Shown here one piece after another: positions 1 through 9,110 of a stretch of DNA of 33,500 nucleotides. Source of the stretch: Apostichopus japonicus (Eukaryota; Echinodermata; Holothuroidea; Aspidochirotida; Stichopodidae); the NCBI RefSeq assembly GCF_037975245.1, contig NC_092566.1, positions 15,132,501 through 15,166,000 of the forward strand, written 5' to 3'. The notes below the pieces were generated by a model, which was given only the letters and a program-made list of their open reading frames with translations, made no database searches and was not told the DNA's origin. The position numbers were made by a program, and so were the translations under genes. Every line of letters starts with the position of its first letter. The first letter of the stretch is position 1.

Positions 1-1737
1 ATTTCAAAAAACAAAAACCAAAGACTATTAAATATTGATACATTGGTAAGGGTAAGAAGACAAGCAATATACACACTGAATGAAAGCTTTAAAAACTGCG
101 TGGGAAACTTAAAATACTTAACTACTGGGAGGCTGCTCAAGACCTGGCAACCCCACCTTGCCCCCACCCTGCCCCCACCCTGCCGGAATGAGACCTTAAG
201 ATAAGGGGGGGGGGAGAAAGGCTAAACAAAAATTCCAGCTTTAAAAAGCTTTAGTATTGTGGGTTGTACCTTTTCATGTGTCACCATCTTTAAATTTTTC
301 TCTGCTGAAGTTATATTTCTTGAATGAGACTCTGGAATTTGAATGTCTGAAGGTGAAGAAGATGAAGAAGAGGTGGGAAAAGAAAGAAAAACAAATAAAA
401 TGTATTAAATACAGGACTATCGATATACTTATCTATATCAGTTTGAAGCAGTTTGAAGATTTTCTATATATAGGGCCTATATATATATGTGCAAGCAACT
501 CTAACGTCTGTGGGTCAATTGGGCTGAATATGAAAAGAAAAAAAATGAACTGTTCAATTGCTATACATCTTTCTATATATAATCCAGCTTCAAATTGCTT
601 ACCACTGCGGTTTCACTTGATATAACAAAATTAACTGTTCAATTGCCATAGGCCTAATTCTTTCCATGAAATCTTCAAATTGCGTACCAAGGTGGTTTCA
701 ATTGCATGAAATGCTTTCATTATATAGCCAGGCCCTATACTGTGGTGATTCGAATCGATTGACGCTATACTATATTGACTTTTGATAAACACATGTAACA
801 ACACAAATTTGAACTGTGAGTCCACAATAAAATCATGATTGACGGCATTTCATTGGTAAAATATGCGGGTCTATCTATTCTAGATTCTCATAACAAAAGG
901 ATTCGACAGAGTGTTTGTTTACCACATACTTCATTGTTTGTATATGCTTGTATTAATCTATAATATATTAAAAATTGTACATCTAGCTATTGTCGTGGTT
1001 GGGTGGGGGTCTATAACGTGGTGTAAGATGATAGCGCGGGAAGGGTAGGCCTATAGCAAAGAAGTTGAGACCTCCAATGTTTAGTGGCCTGCACTGCACG
1101 CACTGTTTACAATTTTGTCAATGTTGGATCAAGGAGCTGTAATCGACAAACCAACGATAGCCGGTTAATTATCAGTACATAGACATTGTATACCGTACAA
1201 ATATATGAGGGCGTTGAGTGATGGTACCGGTATATAGTCTTTGACTAAGCCTCTTCGATTCGTTTCTCTCATGTTGTTTTTGGCCATTTGGTTTATTTGT
1301 ACTTCACCCACGAAATATGTACAGAGTCCGTGAATTGACTAAGCGTATGTACACACATGCACACAACAGCTATACATACATGCAGATAATCTGTTATTTA
1401 ATGCAAACTGAAATGGCGAAAGGGGGAAAAGCGCTTGAAGTGGATTCGAGCCATACAGTGTCCACAGGGTTATATATTTTATATAGGCCTACTGTGTCTT
1501 TCAAATGAGCTGTCCATCTCCTTATACTGGAAGGCGATGCCTATATATAATATAGTCAATCTCTAAGTAGCAGCTCCCAGTGCTAGCACCAAGGAGGTTC
1601 TGCGCCGTCCTGAATAATCTTTTATGCTAGCCTATATATGCTAGCCTACATAGTAAATCAGTCCAGGGAACTAGATGTGTTTGTACTTAAAAAAGATAAC
1701 TTCTATTACCCCTTTCATACCCTCAATTATCTGTAGT
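1..1737. other. Intergenic DNA, no gene recognised
   Basis: I see no coding exon, RNA gene or complete mobile element here. Open frames are short, have no recognisable domain and read through AT-rich sequence. Visible structure is limited to a duplicated CCCCACCCTGCC run near 160-183, a poly-G run near 206-214, and several copies of the palindromic word TAGGCCTA or close variants (near 648, 1046, 1485). Confidence 0.5.
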
Positions 1738-1930
1738 ATATACTTTTTTAAGAAAAGTTCACCCCAAGACAGACCCTGGGTACGAAAAACCCAAACATCC
1801 GAACGAGTGATCCGCTCTTAACCCCCCCCCCACCCCTCACCCTTTGCAACGAGACTGTCTATGTGTTCATCGATCTGTATCACGAATCCCCTACAATCAG
1901 AGGAGCATAATGCTATACACATGATATTAG
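1738..1930 (-). repeat. U2 snRNA-headed SINE-like repeat, degraded copy A
   Basis: Read on the minus strand, this is a diverged copy of the repeat described at 2035-2236. It shares the A/T tail, the CCTGGG hairpin region (degenerate), the GAGCGGATCA block and the 5' part related to U2 snRNA (TACACATGATATTAGCC on the plus strand). Its U2-derived 5' end runs directly into the tandem array at 1931. It is the most diverged of the four copies that keep the U2 end. Confidence 0.55.
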
Positions 1931-2021
1931 CCGAGAGGCCGAGAGGCCGAGAGGGCCGAGAGGGCCGAGAGGCCGAGAGGGCCGAGAGGGCCGAGAGGCC
2001 GAGAGGGCCGAGAGGGCCGGG
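1931..2021. repeat. GC-rich tandem array of CCGAGAGG/CCGAGAGGG units
   Basis: Eleven consecutive 8- or 9-bp units of CCGAGAGG(G) lie between two U2-headed repeats. The unit lengths run 8,8,9,9,8,9,9,8,9,9,8, which gives a higher-order 26-bp period repeated three times. The unit matches the reverse complement of the first nucleotides of U2 snRNA (GGCCGAGAAG). The array therefore probably arose by slippage expansion of the 5' end of copy A. Confidence 0.8.
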
Positions 2022-2034
2022 AGGCGGTAGTTAT

Positions 2035-2236
2035 ACTTTTTTTTTTAAGAAAAGTCACCCAGGAAAGAACCTGGGCACGAACAACCAAACAACCGAACGA
2101 CTGATCCGCTCTCAACCCCAGTCCCCTTGCATCGGGACTGTGACTGTGTGATCATCGTCTGGTGTGTATATCACGATTCCCCTTGAATGGGAACAGATAC
2201 TACACATGATCTTAACCAAGAGGCCGAAAAGCGGCA
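2035..2236 (-). repeat. U2 snRNA-headed SINE-like repeat, copy B (best preserved)
   Basis: On the minus strand the element begins with about 43 nt matching the 5' end of U2 snRNA (39 of 43 positions against the vertebrate U2 sequence as I know it), including TAAGATCA and GTGTAGTATCTGTTC. A roughly 110-nt body unrelated to U2 follows, then a CCCAGG/CCTGGG hairpin and a tail of T's and A's. Possible short target-site duplications, TAGTTATA and TAGTTGTA, flank it. Shared head, body and tail in six copies, plus a clear duplication around copy C, support retroposition. A plain U2 pseudogene is unlikely because the 3' two thirds of U2 are missing and the replacement body is conserved. Confidence 0.7.
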
Positions 2237-2588
2237 TAGTTGTAACTTCAATTGATCCAGACACCGGTTTATACTTACATTTGCATATGTGTATTTTGGA
2301 AAGCAAATTGATAACATATTGGCGTTGTAAAATTCCATTGTTTTATTGTTCTATATATATTTTCTATTTGTCATTTTATCGCATGATCGTTACGCTCTTT
2401 TTTGGCCTACCCTTTATAGCCTTCACATTCGTCCCATATCTTCTCCAACCCCCGCTCCTATAGCCACATATGGGTTTGATCTGTGCCTCATTGTTCTCCA
2501 GCTACCATGCCACTCACCCCCCCCCCCCCCTCAACAACAAAATGAGTAAGATAATAAAAGCAACAGACAAACGGAAAGGAAACCAAAC
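2237..2588. other. Intergenic DNA, no gene recognised
   Basis: Nothing identifiable is seen beyond AT-rich sequence and a C-rich run near 2515-2530. Confidence 0.4.
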
Positions 2589-2877
2589 CTGTTTCAAGCA
2601 TTGTCAGCTGCTCTTGTTGTATTAAATGCTCTATTTCTGTTCGATTCTGATGGCAGTCTTTGGAACTTCCACATGCTTCCTCTTGTACAATTATTTCTCT
2701 TGTTTCAAGTTCTTTGCTTTCTACTACGTGTCTAACTTTACTGGCAAAGCCTTTCGAGTTGGTCAGATCTAACATGGCATCCATTGATAATATCGTCGTT
2801 ACTACTACCGTGAACACCAGTAAAAAGCATAACACCGTTCTCAGTTCACTAACGTTTGATCCAAGAATAACAGCCAT
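2589..2877 (-). CDS. Candidate first coding exon of a type II membrane protein (hypothetical)
   Basis: The minus-strand frame opens with Met at 2877, just after a possible splice acceptor (TTACAG), and encodes about 96 residues before a possible donor (CAG then GTTTGG) at 2588. A hydrophobic segment at about residues 14-31 (VLCFLLVFTVVVTTILSM) would act as a signal anchor. A polar, Glu-rich stretch follows with Cys residues (EEACGSSKDC). Such an N-terminus suits Golgi type II enzymes or other single-pass proteins, but nothing identifies a family. I find no partner exons, and the donor is weak. It could be a chance open frame. Confidence 0.25.
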
Positions 2878-3423
2878 TTCTGTAAGTTTCCAATGAAAAT
2901 GAAAAAAAAAATGACTGACTCAAAGCAAGCAGTTTGTAAAAAGATGATTATATATGACTCCTCATCTCTCGGTCTGGTTTCTTCTTTCACCTGTTCAAAC
3001 AGCTCGTTCAAAATCAAGGTCCAAAAACCCAAAAGAAATAAATACTTAGGCTATATAATGATGTATAGCACTAATTCCGTGTACTGGTATAGACTTATTC
3101 TACGGGAATTTTTTTTATATCGGCTTTTCAAATTTGTACAGTCAGAGCATAACAACTCCCTGGTCAGAGTAGCTGGTTTGTCTTCAAGTAGGATATAACA
3201 ACAGAATCAGTCAGGCACGGAATACAGGCGCATATAGTTTTTCACCATTCCAAACTTGGTTATAGTCGACCCGTTGGCATTGTTCACTGTGTGATTTGTC
3301 AATCAAAGTTACACAGCAGGCACTAGACAATTAAAAATAAAGAGGGCGCATTCTTCTCTTATTAATCAGAGCTCTAAATAAACGGCTCTGTTATTAATCA
3401 GAGCCGTATATACGGCTCTGTTA
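2878..3423. other. Intergenic DNA with a 22-bp palindrome at its right end
   Basis: No gene is recognised. At 3399-3420 there is a perfect palindrome (CAGAGCCGTAT plus its reverse complement). The GGCTCTGTTATTAA word it contains is also repeated in the preceding 40 bp, so several alternative hairpins are possible directly beside the MITE-like repeat that follows. Confidence 0.6.
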
Positions 3424-3798
3424 TTAAAGGGTGTGAAGACTCGCGCAAAAAGAAACGTCTAATGCCGAAATTTTGACCTAGTTTCGAAGAGGTGTAACAG
3501 AAGTGTTAAACACCACCTTCGATCCCAGAAAGTACACACACAGCTTGCTACCGTCGGTAATTAGACACTAGTGTACAGTCAGTACATACAGCTGCGGTCA
3601 ATATACCCACAGCACAGTATACAAACGATACAACGATGGACATATCAGGTCCAGCTAAAGATAACATGTAAGGTATCACGTTTCATTACTGTCTGCATTT
3701 TGTAGCGACACGAACAAAACGTCACTTGCAAGCAACAGAAAGTTAACTTTTTCAGATGGCCGCACGCGGTTTGGGGCGAGTCTTCAATGCCTTTAATG
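3424..3798 (+). mobile_element. MITE-like repeat with TGAAGACTCGC termini, copy 1
   Basis: A roughly 375-bp non-coding repeat bounded by terminal inverted repeats ATTAAAGG-N3-TGAAGACTCGC on the left and its imperfect reverse complement on the right (3777-3798). A second copy lies inverted at 26703-27081, with about nine tenths identity by eye over most of its length. No transposase is encoded and the target-site duplication is unclear, so the superfamily is not assigned. Confidence 0.65.
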
Positions 3799-4453
3799 TC
3801 AAGTTCTCGTTAATCCATGCAGAGGCGCATGGTAATATAGTCGGTACAGCCGGTTCATTGAACCAGGACCCTCGCCCTTAATATCCAGGTACCCACAAGA
3901 GTTGACTCCAAATTTTGGTCCAAAGGATCACAACTGCCAGTCACTTTTTCACAGGTCGCTAGAGCAGAGAACTTTTCGTTACTTTCTTATCTAGCGTGCG
4001 GCCCTATACGCACCATGTTATAGCTGATGGCTTGGTCTATCATGACACTTAAAACTTCACCCACCATGACCGTTTAAATTTTGAAATATGGATCAGTCGT
4101 TTAGAGAAGTGAAAGCTTAGCATATGGGTTCACCCCCCCCCCTCACAATGGAATATGGGTTCACCCCCCCCCCCCCCCACAATGGAATAGCCATCAGTAT
4201 GTTATTTAGTCTTCAACATATAAGCCAAAAAAAAAAAACCCACCTATGATGATAACTGGAAAAATTACCGCTATCCCCTAACGTTGCAATAAAGATATAC
4301 CCGTTCTGTATGTATACGGTGTTTATTCAATAGTTTCCTGTATATATGATTTAGACCAATGGAGATAAATATAATTCGACATAAAAGTTGTGTAAATTAA
4401 ACGTTTGTTATTCGCGTACCATTTTCCAAGATTTAGACAGGAAACTTCAGACT
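3799..4453. other. Intergenic DNA with a short C-rich tandem duplication
   Basis: No gene is recognised. A short unit (CATATGGGTTCACC, a poly-C run, CACAATGGAA) is duplicated at about 4122-4190. Confidence 0.5.
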
Positions 4454-4469
4454 AACTAGAGTCCTAATA

Positions 4470-4649
4470 CTTTTTAAGAAAAGTCACCCAGGAAAGAACC
4501 TGGGCACGAAAATCCAAACTACCGAACGACTGATCCGCTCTCAACCCCAATCCCCTTGCATCGAGACTGTGTGATCATCGTCGGGTGTGTATCACGATTC
4601 CCCTCGAAAGGGAACAGATACTACACATGATCTTAGTCGAAAGGCCTAG
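4470..4649 (-). mobile_element. U2 snRNA-headed SINE-like repeat, copy C, with 16-bp target-site duplication
   Basis: Same family as 2035-2236, slightly shortened at the U2 end: the minus strand starts near GGCCTTTCGACTAAGATC. It is flanked by the direct repeat aactagagtcctaata at 4454-4469 and 4650-4665. A 16-bp duplication is typical of LINE-driven target-primed insertion and is the best evidence that the family moved by retroposition. Confidence 0.75.
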
Positions 4650-4665
4650 AACTAGAGTCCTAATA

Positions 4666-4850
4666 TATATATTTTTTAAAAGCGCCCAGGAAAGAACCTG
4701 GGCACCAAAACCAAACTACCGAACGACTGATTCGCCCTCAAGCCCAGTCCCCTTGCATCGGGACTGTGACTGTGTGATCATCGTCGGGTGTGCATCACCA
4801 TTCCTCTCGAAAGGTAACAGATACTTACTACACATGATCTTAGCCAAAAG
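4666..4850 (-). mobile_element. U2 snRNA-headed SINE-like repeat, copy D
   Basis: A second member placed head-to-tail after copy C, with the CCCAGG/CCTGGG hairpin, the internal CGGGACTGTGACTGTG block and the U2-derived end (CACATGATCTTAGCCAAAAG on the plus strand, close to genuine U2). Its tail side is AT-expanded. It is followed by agtccta, part of the same flank that borders copy C. Confidence 0.7.
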
Positions 4851-4855
4851 AGTCC

Positions 4856-4925
4856 TACTTTTTAAGAAAAAGTCACCCAGGAAAAAACCTGGGCACGAAA
4901 ACCAAACTACCAAACGACTGATCCT
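4856..4925 (-). mobile_element. U2 snRNA-headed SINE-like repeat, copy E, 5'-truncated
   Basis: Only the 3' tail, the hairpin and the first part of the body remain. The match stops after ACGACTGATCC, so the U2 head is absent. Truncation at the 5' end is common for retroposed elements. It completes a three-copy head-to-tail stack C-D-E. Confidence 0.65.
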
Positions 4926-5256
4926 ATATATTGTCGCGCAATTCACTCACGTACTGTACCGATTGAAACTATTGCTGCTGTCATGTTTTGCATATATTCA
5001 TTCAAGACTCGTGAACTCACGTCGTGAAGTTGATTTTAGTGTACCCATTCCACGAAACGAATTCCGATTTCAATAGAACGGCTCACGAATCTTGGATAAC
5101 GTTAACACTAACCCAGTGGAATGTATAGCGTATGTATCATAAGAAAGGTCAACATGTGATCCGAGCATTAAAAGTAAAGTTAGGGCCTTTGGAAGGAAAC
5201 CCCGTTACCATAGGCGTACGAGGCGGGGGGGCAGGGGGGCAAACTGCCCCCCCCAA

Positions 5257-5403
5257 ATTTCCAGAGGACAAGAAATTCGGGCAAAAGTCCTGAAAAATTC
5301 GGGCAGCTTAAGAGGAGAAAAAAAAAATATATATATATATATTTTTCTCCTCTTAGGCTGCCCGAATTTTTCAGGACTTTTGCCCGAATTTCTTGTCCTC
5401 TGG

Positions 5404-5407
<4 letters not shown>
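5257..5407. repeat. Long hairpin with about 66-bp arms around an (AT) core
   Basis: Positions 5257-5324 and 5342-5407 are nearly perfect reverse complements, separated by an AT run. Both arms contain TTCGGGCAAAAGTCC and GAGGACAAGAAATTC or their complements. A diverged third piece of the same arm (TGCCCGAATCTTTTTC, TTTTTGCCCGA) follows an (AT)n tract near 5467-5496. RNA from this locus would fold into long double-stranded RNA. Confidence 0.8.
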
Positions 5408-5456
<49 letters not shown>

Positions 5457-5620
5457 TGCAGTAGCTTGCCCGAATCTTTTTCAAATTTTTGCCCGACAAT
5501 TCCATGATTATATGATGCCTGAATATTTCTGTGTAACACCACCGTAAGCGCAGTTCATCTGGGCTACCACGCTTTTTGCACGATCAATTTTTTTCTAACT
5601 AGACAATTGTATACCTGGAC

Positions 5621-5996
5621 CAAGGGCGGCGGAACCGGGGGGGCTCAGGGGGACGTGCCCCCCCCCCCACTTTTCCTCAGGTTAAAAATGTGCCTTTTTT
5701 CTACATAAAAATTGAGGTGCCTCAAGTTAGCAAGAGGTCAGGGAACCAGAAATGAACACTCGGGAAGGGCCGTTTCCGGCCATCTGAGGGGTTTGTAAAA
5801 CCAAAAATTTTCTAGTACGCTCCGCATTAGGGGGGGGGGGGCGTTGATGGAGTGATGTGTATACACAAATAAGATATGACAATAAGAGTTATAAAGGGTA
5901 CTAAATGTAAGGCTGTATCATTCCAATCGAATTTCTGCAAAGTGCCCTTTGATGTCGGTGCCCCCCCCCAGATTAAAAGTGCTTCCGCCGCCCTTG
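5621..5996. mobile_element. Non-autonomous hAT-like element nested in the outer one
   Basis: The ends CAAGGGCGGCGGAA and TTCCGCCGCCCTTG are perfect 14-bp inverted repeats. The 8-bp duplication acctggac flanks the element exactly at 5613-5620 and 5997-6004. It is 376 bp long, without coding capacity and with G-rich and C-rich subterminal runs. Its internal GGCCGTTTCCGGCCATCTGA block resembles a block in the outer element, so the two families are related. It inserted after the outer element. Confidence 0.85.
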
Positions 5997-6557
5997 ACCT
6001 GGACATCCCCGACATGAGTGTATATAAGAAACATTTTCTTTTTCATGGATGGTGGGGGGTGCCTACAAGTACAGGTATATCATATTCTTTGTTATATTTT
6101 ATACTTTTTTGTGAGACAAATTGCAGTCTCACCCGACACAGCGACATTATCCCGCCTACGTGTCGTTGAACAATGTATGTTTTTCTGGAGGTAGCTGAGT
6201 ACTGTGTTAAAATAATAAATAAGGTAACTAAAATAGGAGCTTAAAAAATATACTGTCCCATTTTTCCCCTTCAAAGTGATGTTACCATTTTTTCTTCTTC
6301 TTATTTACCAAATTTTTGGGGAAGTGTAAATTTCTAAAACGTGAGATTATAAAATAAAGAATGTTTAGATGCAACTTGCAAGGCCTCAGAAGTGCCGTTT
6401 CCGGCAATCTGAGAGGCATTGTGTGCCAAAAATTTTCTTGTACGCTACGCGCCAACCGATGGTGGCGCTCCGCTTAGATAGTGTCACGGGAACTTTCGGG
6501 CACAAAAAGTTCTGCCCCCCCCAAACTGAAATGGTCCCGTACGCCTATGCCCGTTAC

Positions 6558-9110
6558 TAAGTGTCACGGCGGGTCAATCAACAACAAACATATTTATCTG
6601 TTCAGCTTAAGCATCATGCATGTTTCAGAGACGTCAATAAACTCATTCATGTTTTGACATTTCTAGCCCCGTGGACTCTTATAATTCTTCTGATTCAGTG
6701 TATGTCTTCCAATTTCCAAGCGATCATTACTGATGCTGACGTCACGAGCAATCTGATTGGCTGAAAACTCCGTAATTGCAAACCTGTTTTTTGGGGGGAG
6801 GGGGGGGGGCATCGCCACCGACATGGAACTCCCTGCCTCAATAACCGATGTCAGTGCACCACCGTAACCAGTAACTGTAACCGCATAACATGATGAAACC
6901 AGTGCCATATATAGTTGATACATGGACATGTTGTATAACAAGGGAGCTGCTAGAGTAGCAGCTCCCTGGTATAACTATCCCTTTCGCACGACTTAAAGTA
7001 AACATTCCAGTTAGCCCATGTACTTTCCAACCTCCACTCAACGTTCAACAACACGTTGAGTCATAGAGAGTTCACTCCTGCTCCCGCTAAATGTAATAGA
7101 TGTTTAAATTACGGACTTTTTGATTAGTTTAGAACCCATTAAAAAGAAAGATACACACATATATAAGTCAGAGACATATACCCACTGTTAAACTTTGACG
7201 TAGATCTCGCTATATTATTCTTATTCATTTTCTTAGACAGAGTCTTATACCTATATTGCATGGCACTATTCCAATTATTATCTATGTCTGGAGTTCCTTT
7301 TCACCTTTCTCCTTTATGATGACATATCCTCACTTATCTTGCCGGAGCACCCCTCACCCCACCCTCACCCTTGATATATATATGCAAGAACAGATATACT
7401 GTACCTTAAATATATCTCTGCCAGCCTAATTACGTAATAGAAAGTTCTATGCATAATATGCTAATTAATACACATTCCGTTGTATTGTAACTCTGACCTA
7501 ATATACAGGAGACAATGTCACCCTGGCTCTTGATTAAGAAACTCGTGTCTGCGTGCGTTCTTTAATACCCACGCCTTGGAACCTCCGGTAAGTGTTAAGT
7601 TACCTTTTCCAAGATAGAAAACCCTCACCGTTACCCTCACCCCTCAGCCCCACCTCCGCCGCCCCAATCTCAACAGTACACTACTCTACCTGTAATATGG
7701 TACCAATTCAAAGTTTTTTCTGAATAGATGGCGTTTTGTTTGAATGTACCTCTTCGAATTACTTCTGATAACATATTGTCTCAAATGGCAGGCCAAAGAC
7801 ATAAGTAAGGTAGGTTTTCGGTGAATGCACCCAAAAAGAGAAGGAAATCATCGGTTTGCGAAATGAACGGAAACGAGAGCTCAAACCAGGATTGCAATGC
7901 TTAAATTCCGCCCCATGTGCAATGTTGAAAAAGGGGCAAAGGGGGCAAAATTCGAGTGACACTACGGATGTGACTTTTACTGGAGTTGTGGGAAATCCAC
8001 GTGACCCGAATTTTACAAAATTGGCCAGTGCAATTGCTTTGAATATATAAGAGCAATCACTCCAGGGGAATTGGGCCAAGACATTGGCACCTGCTATATT
8101 GTAATATCACGATATATAGTCCATGTCCTGCGTCGAACGTCGAATATTCAGCTTCATGACGTCATTGTGACTCATTGATAATGACTGTATTGAGTTATGC
8201 CGAAAACACAATACCATGGAGTATCGTATATATATACGGTCAATGAAGATTCTGACCAGCGGCGCTGTAGGTCCGGTACCATACCACAAGTGGAGTGTGG
8301 ATACATCGGAATTATTATTATTCTCTTAAGGGGGGGGGGGGGGTTAAAAATCAATTGATTTAATACATGATTCTTGAGAGTATCTCTCAGCTACTTAATT
8401 GTTGCTTTTAAACCCCCTCCCAAGTTTCCCCACCCCCACATAAACACCCCTCATCCATGGATAATTAGACCAGGAAAATCATTTAGTGGACACTGATATA
8501 CGGTTCGTAACCTAACGATACGAAACATTCGTACATTAGAACATTTTATTCTATCAGAATTAACTTGAGACGTTCTTCAATTGTGAATTGTGGTGTCAGA
8601 GGAAGAGTGTATCGACATTTATAAAACTTGAAGTATTATCATCAAGCTATGGACATGTGGGTTGGCTGAAATGGTTGTGCAAGTTTATCATGGAGTGCAT
8701 GTAGTACAGTGATGCCGGGAACAGACGTAGGGTCTGAGGGTGGGTGGGTGGGTGGGTGGGGGTTTACCACCCCCCCAATTCCAACCGCACCGAAGAAAAA
8801 TTAAAAAATAGTGGTTACCACAACCATGGAGGTAAAAACAGTTTTTACCTTCATGCCACAACCTATCAAGTTGCTTGTACATTTGAGAAATTATAGAACA
8901 ACTTTATAGCCTAAACATTCTGCAGAATGCATAATTTCACGTTTAAAATCTACGCTTTTGGGGTAAAACCCCTACCCCCCCAGACCCTCTACATCGGTGA
9001 ATGACCCCAGGACAACCCTCGATCCCTTTTTTTTTCAATCTTCGATCTGCCTCCGTATATAGGTATTGTCCTGACAGAGATGCCATGGTTCAATGGTTAC
9101 AGTTCCATGG
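6558..9110. other. Intergenic DNA with minor structures
   Basis: No gene is recognised. Noted items are an inverted repeat around CAGCTCCCT at 6940-6976 (a related word recurs at 33080-33110), a 9-bp hairpin ACTCAACGT/ACGTTGAGT near 7035-7063, and a (GGGT)n run at 8738-8762. A short LTR-like fragment is seen near 9050-9073. Confidence 0.45.

Larger units (their letters stand above)
5209..6549. mobile_element. Non-autonomous hAT-like DNA transposon (outer element)
   Basis: Terminal inverted repeats CATAGGCGTACG (5209-5220) and CGTACGCCTATG (6538-6549) bound a 1,341-bp segment, and a perfect 8-bp duplication cccgttac lies at 5201-5208 and 6550-6557. An 8-bp duplication is characteristic of the hAT superfamily. 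No transposase frame is present. The element carries a long internal hairpin (5257-5407) and is interrupted by the smaller element at 5621-5996. Part of its right half (about 6365-6480) is repeated at 18750-18965 in inverse orientation. Confidence 0.8.

Noticed and set aside
1861-2151. Arg/Glu/Gly-rich open frame
   Set aside because: It is a translation of the CCGAGAGG tandem array and the adjoining SINE-like repeat.
2035-2236. A functional U2 snRNA gene or simple U2 pseudogene
   Set aside because: Only the first 43 nt or so match U2; the Sm site and 3' stem-loops are missing, and the replacement body is shared by several copies.
7759-8079. 106-residue minus-strand open frame
   Set aside because: No domain, no clear splice signals and no neighbouring exons. 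It may belong to an unidentified dispersed repeat.
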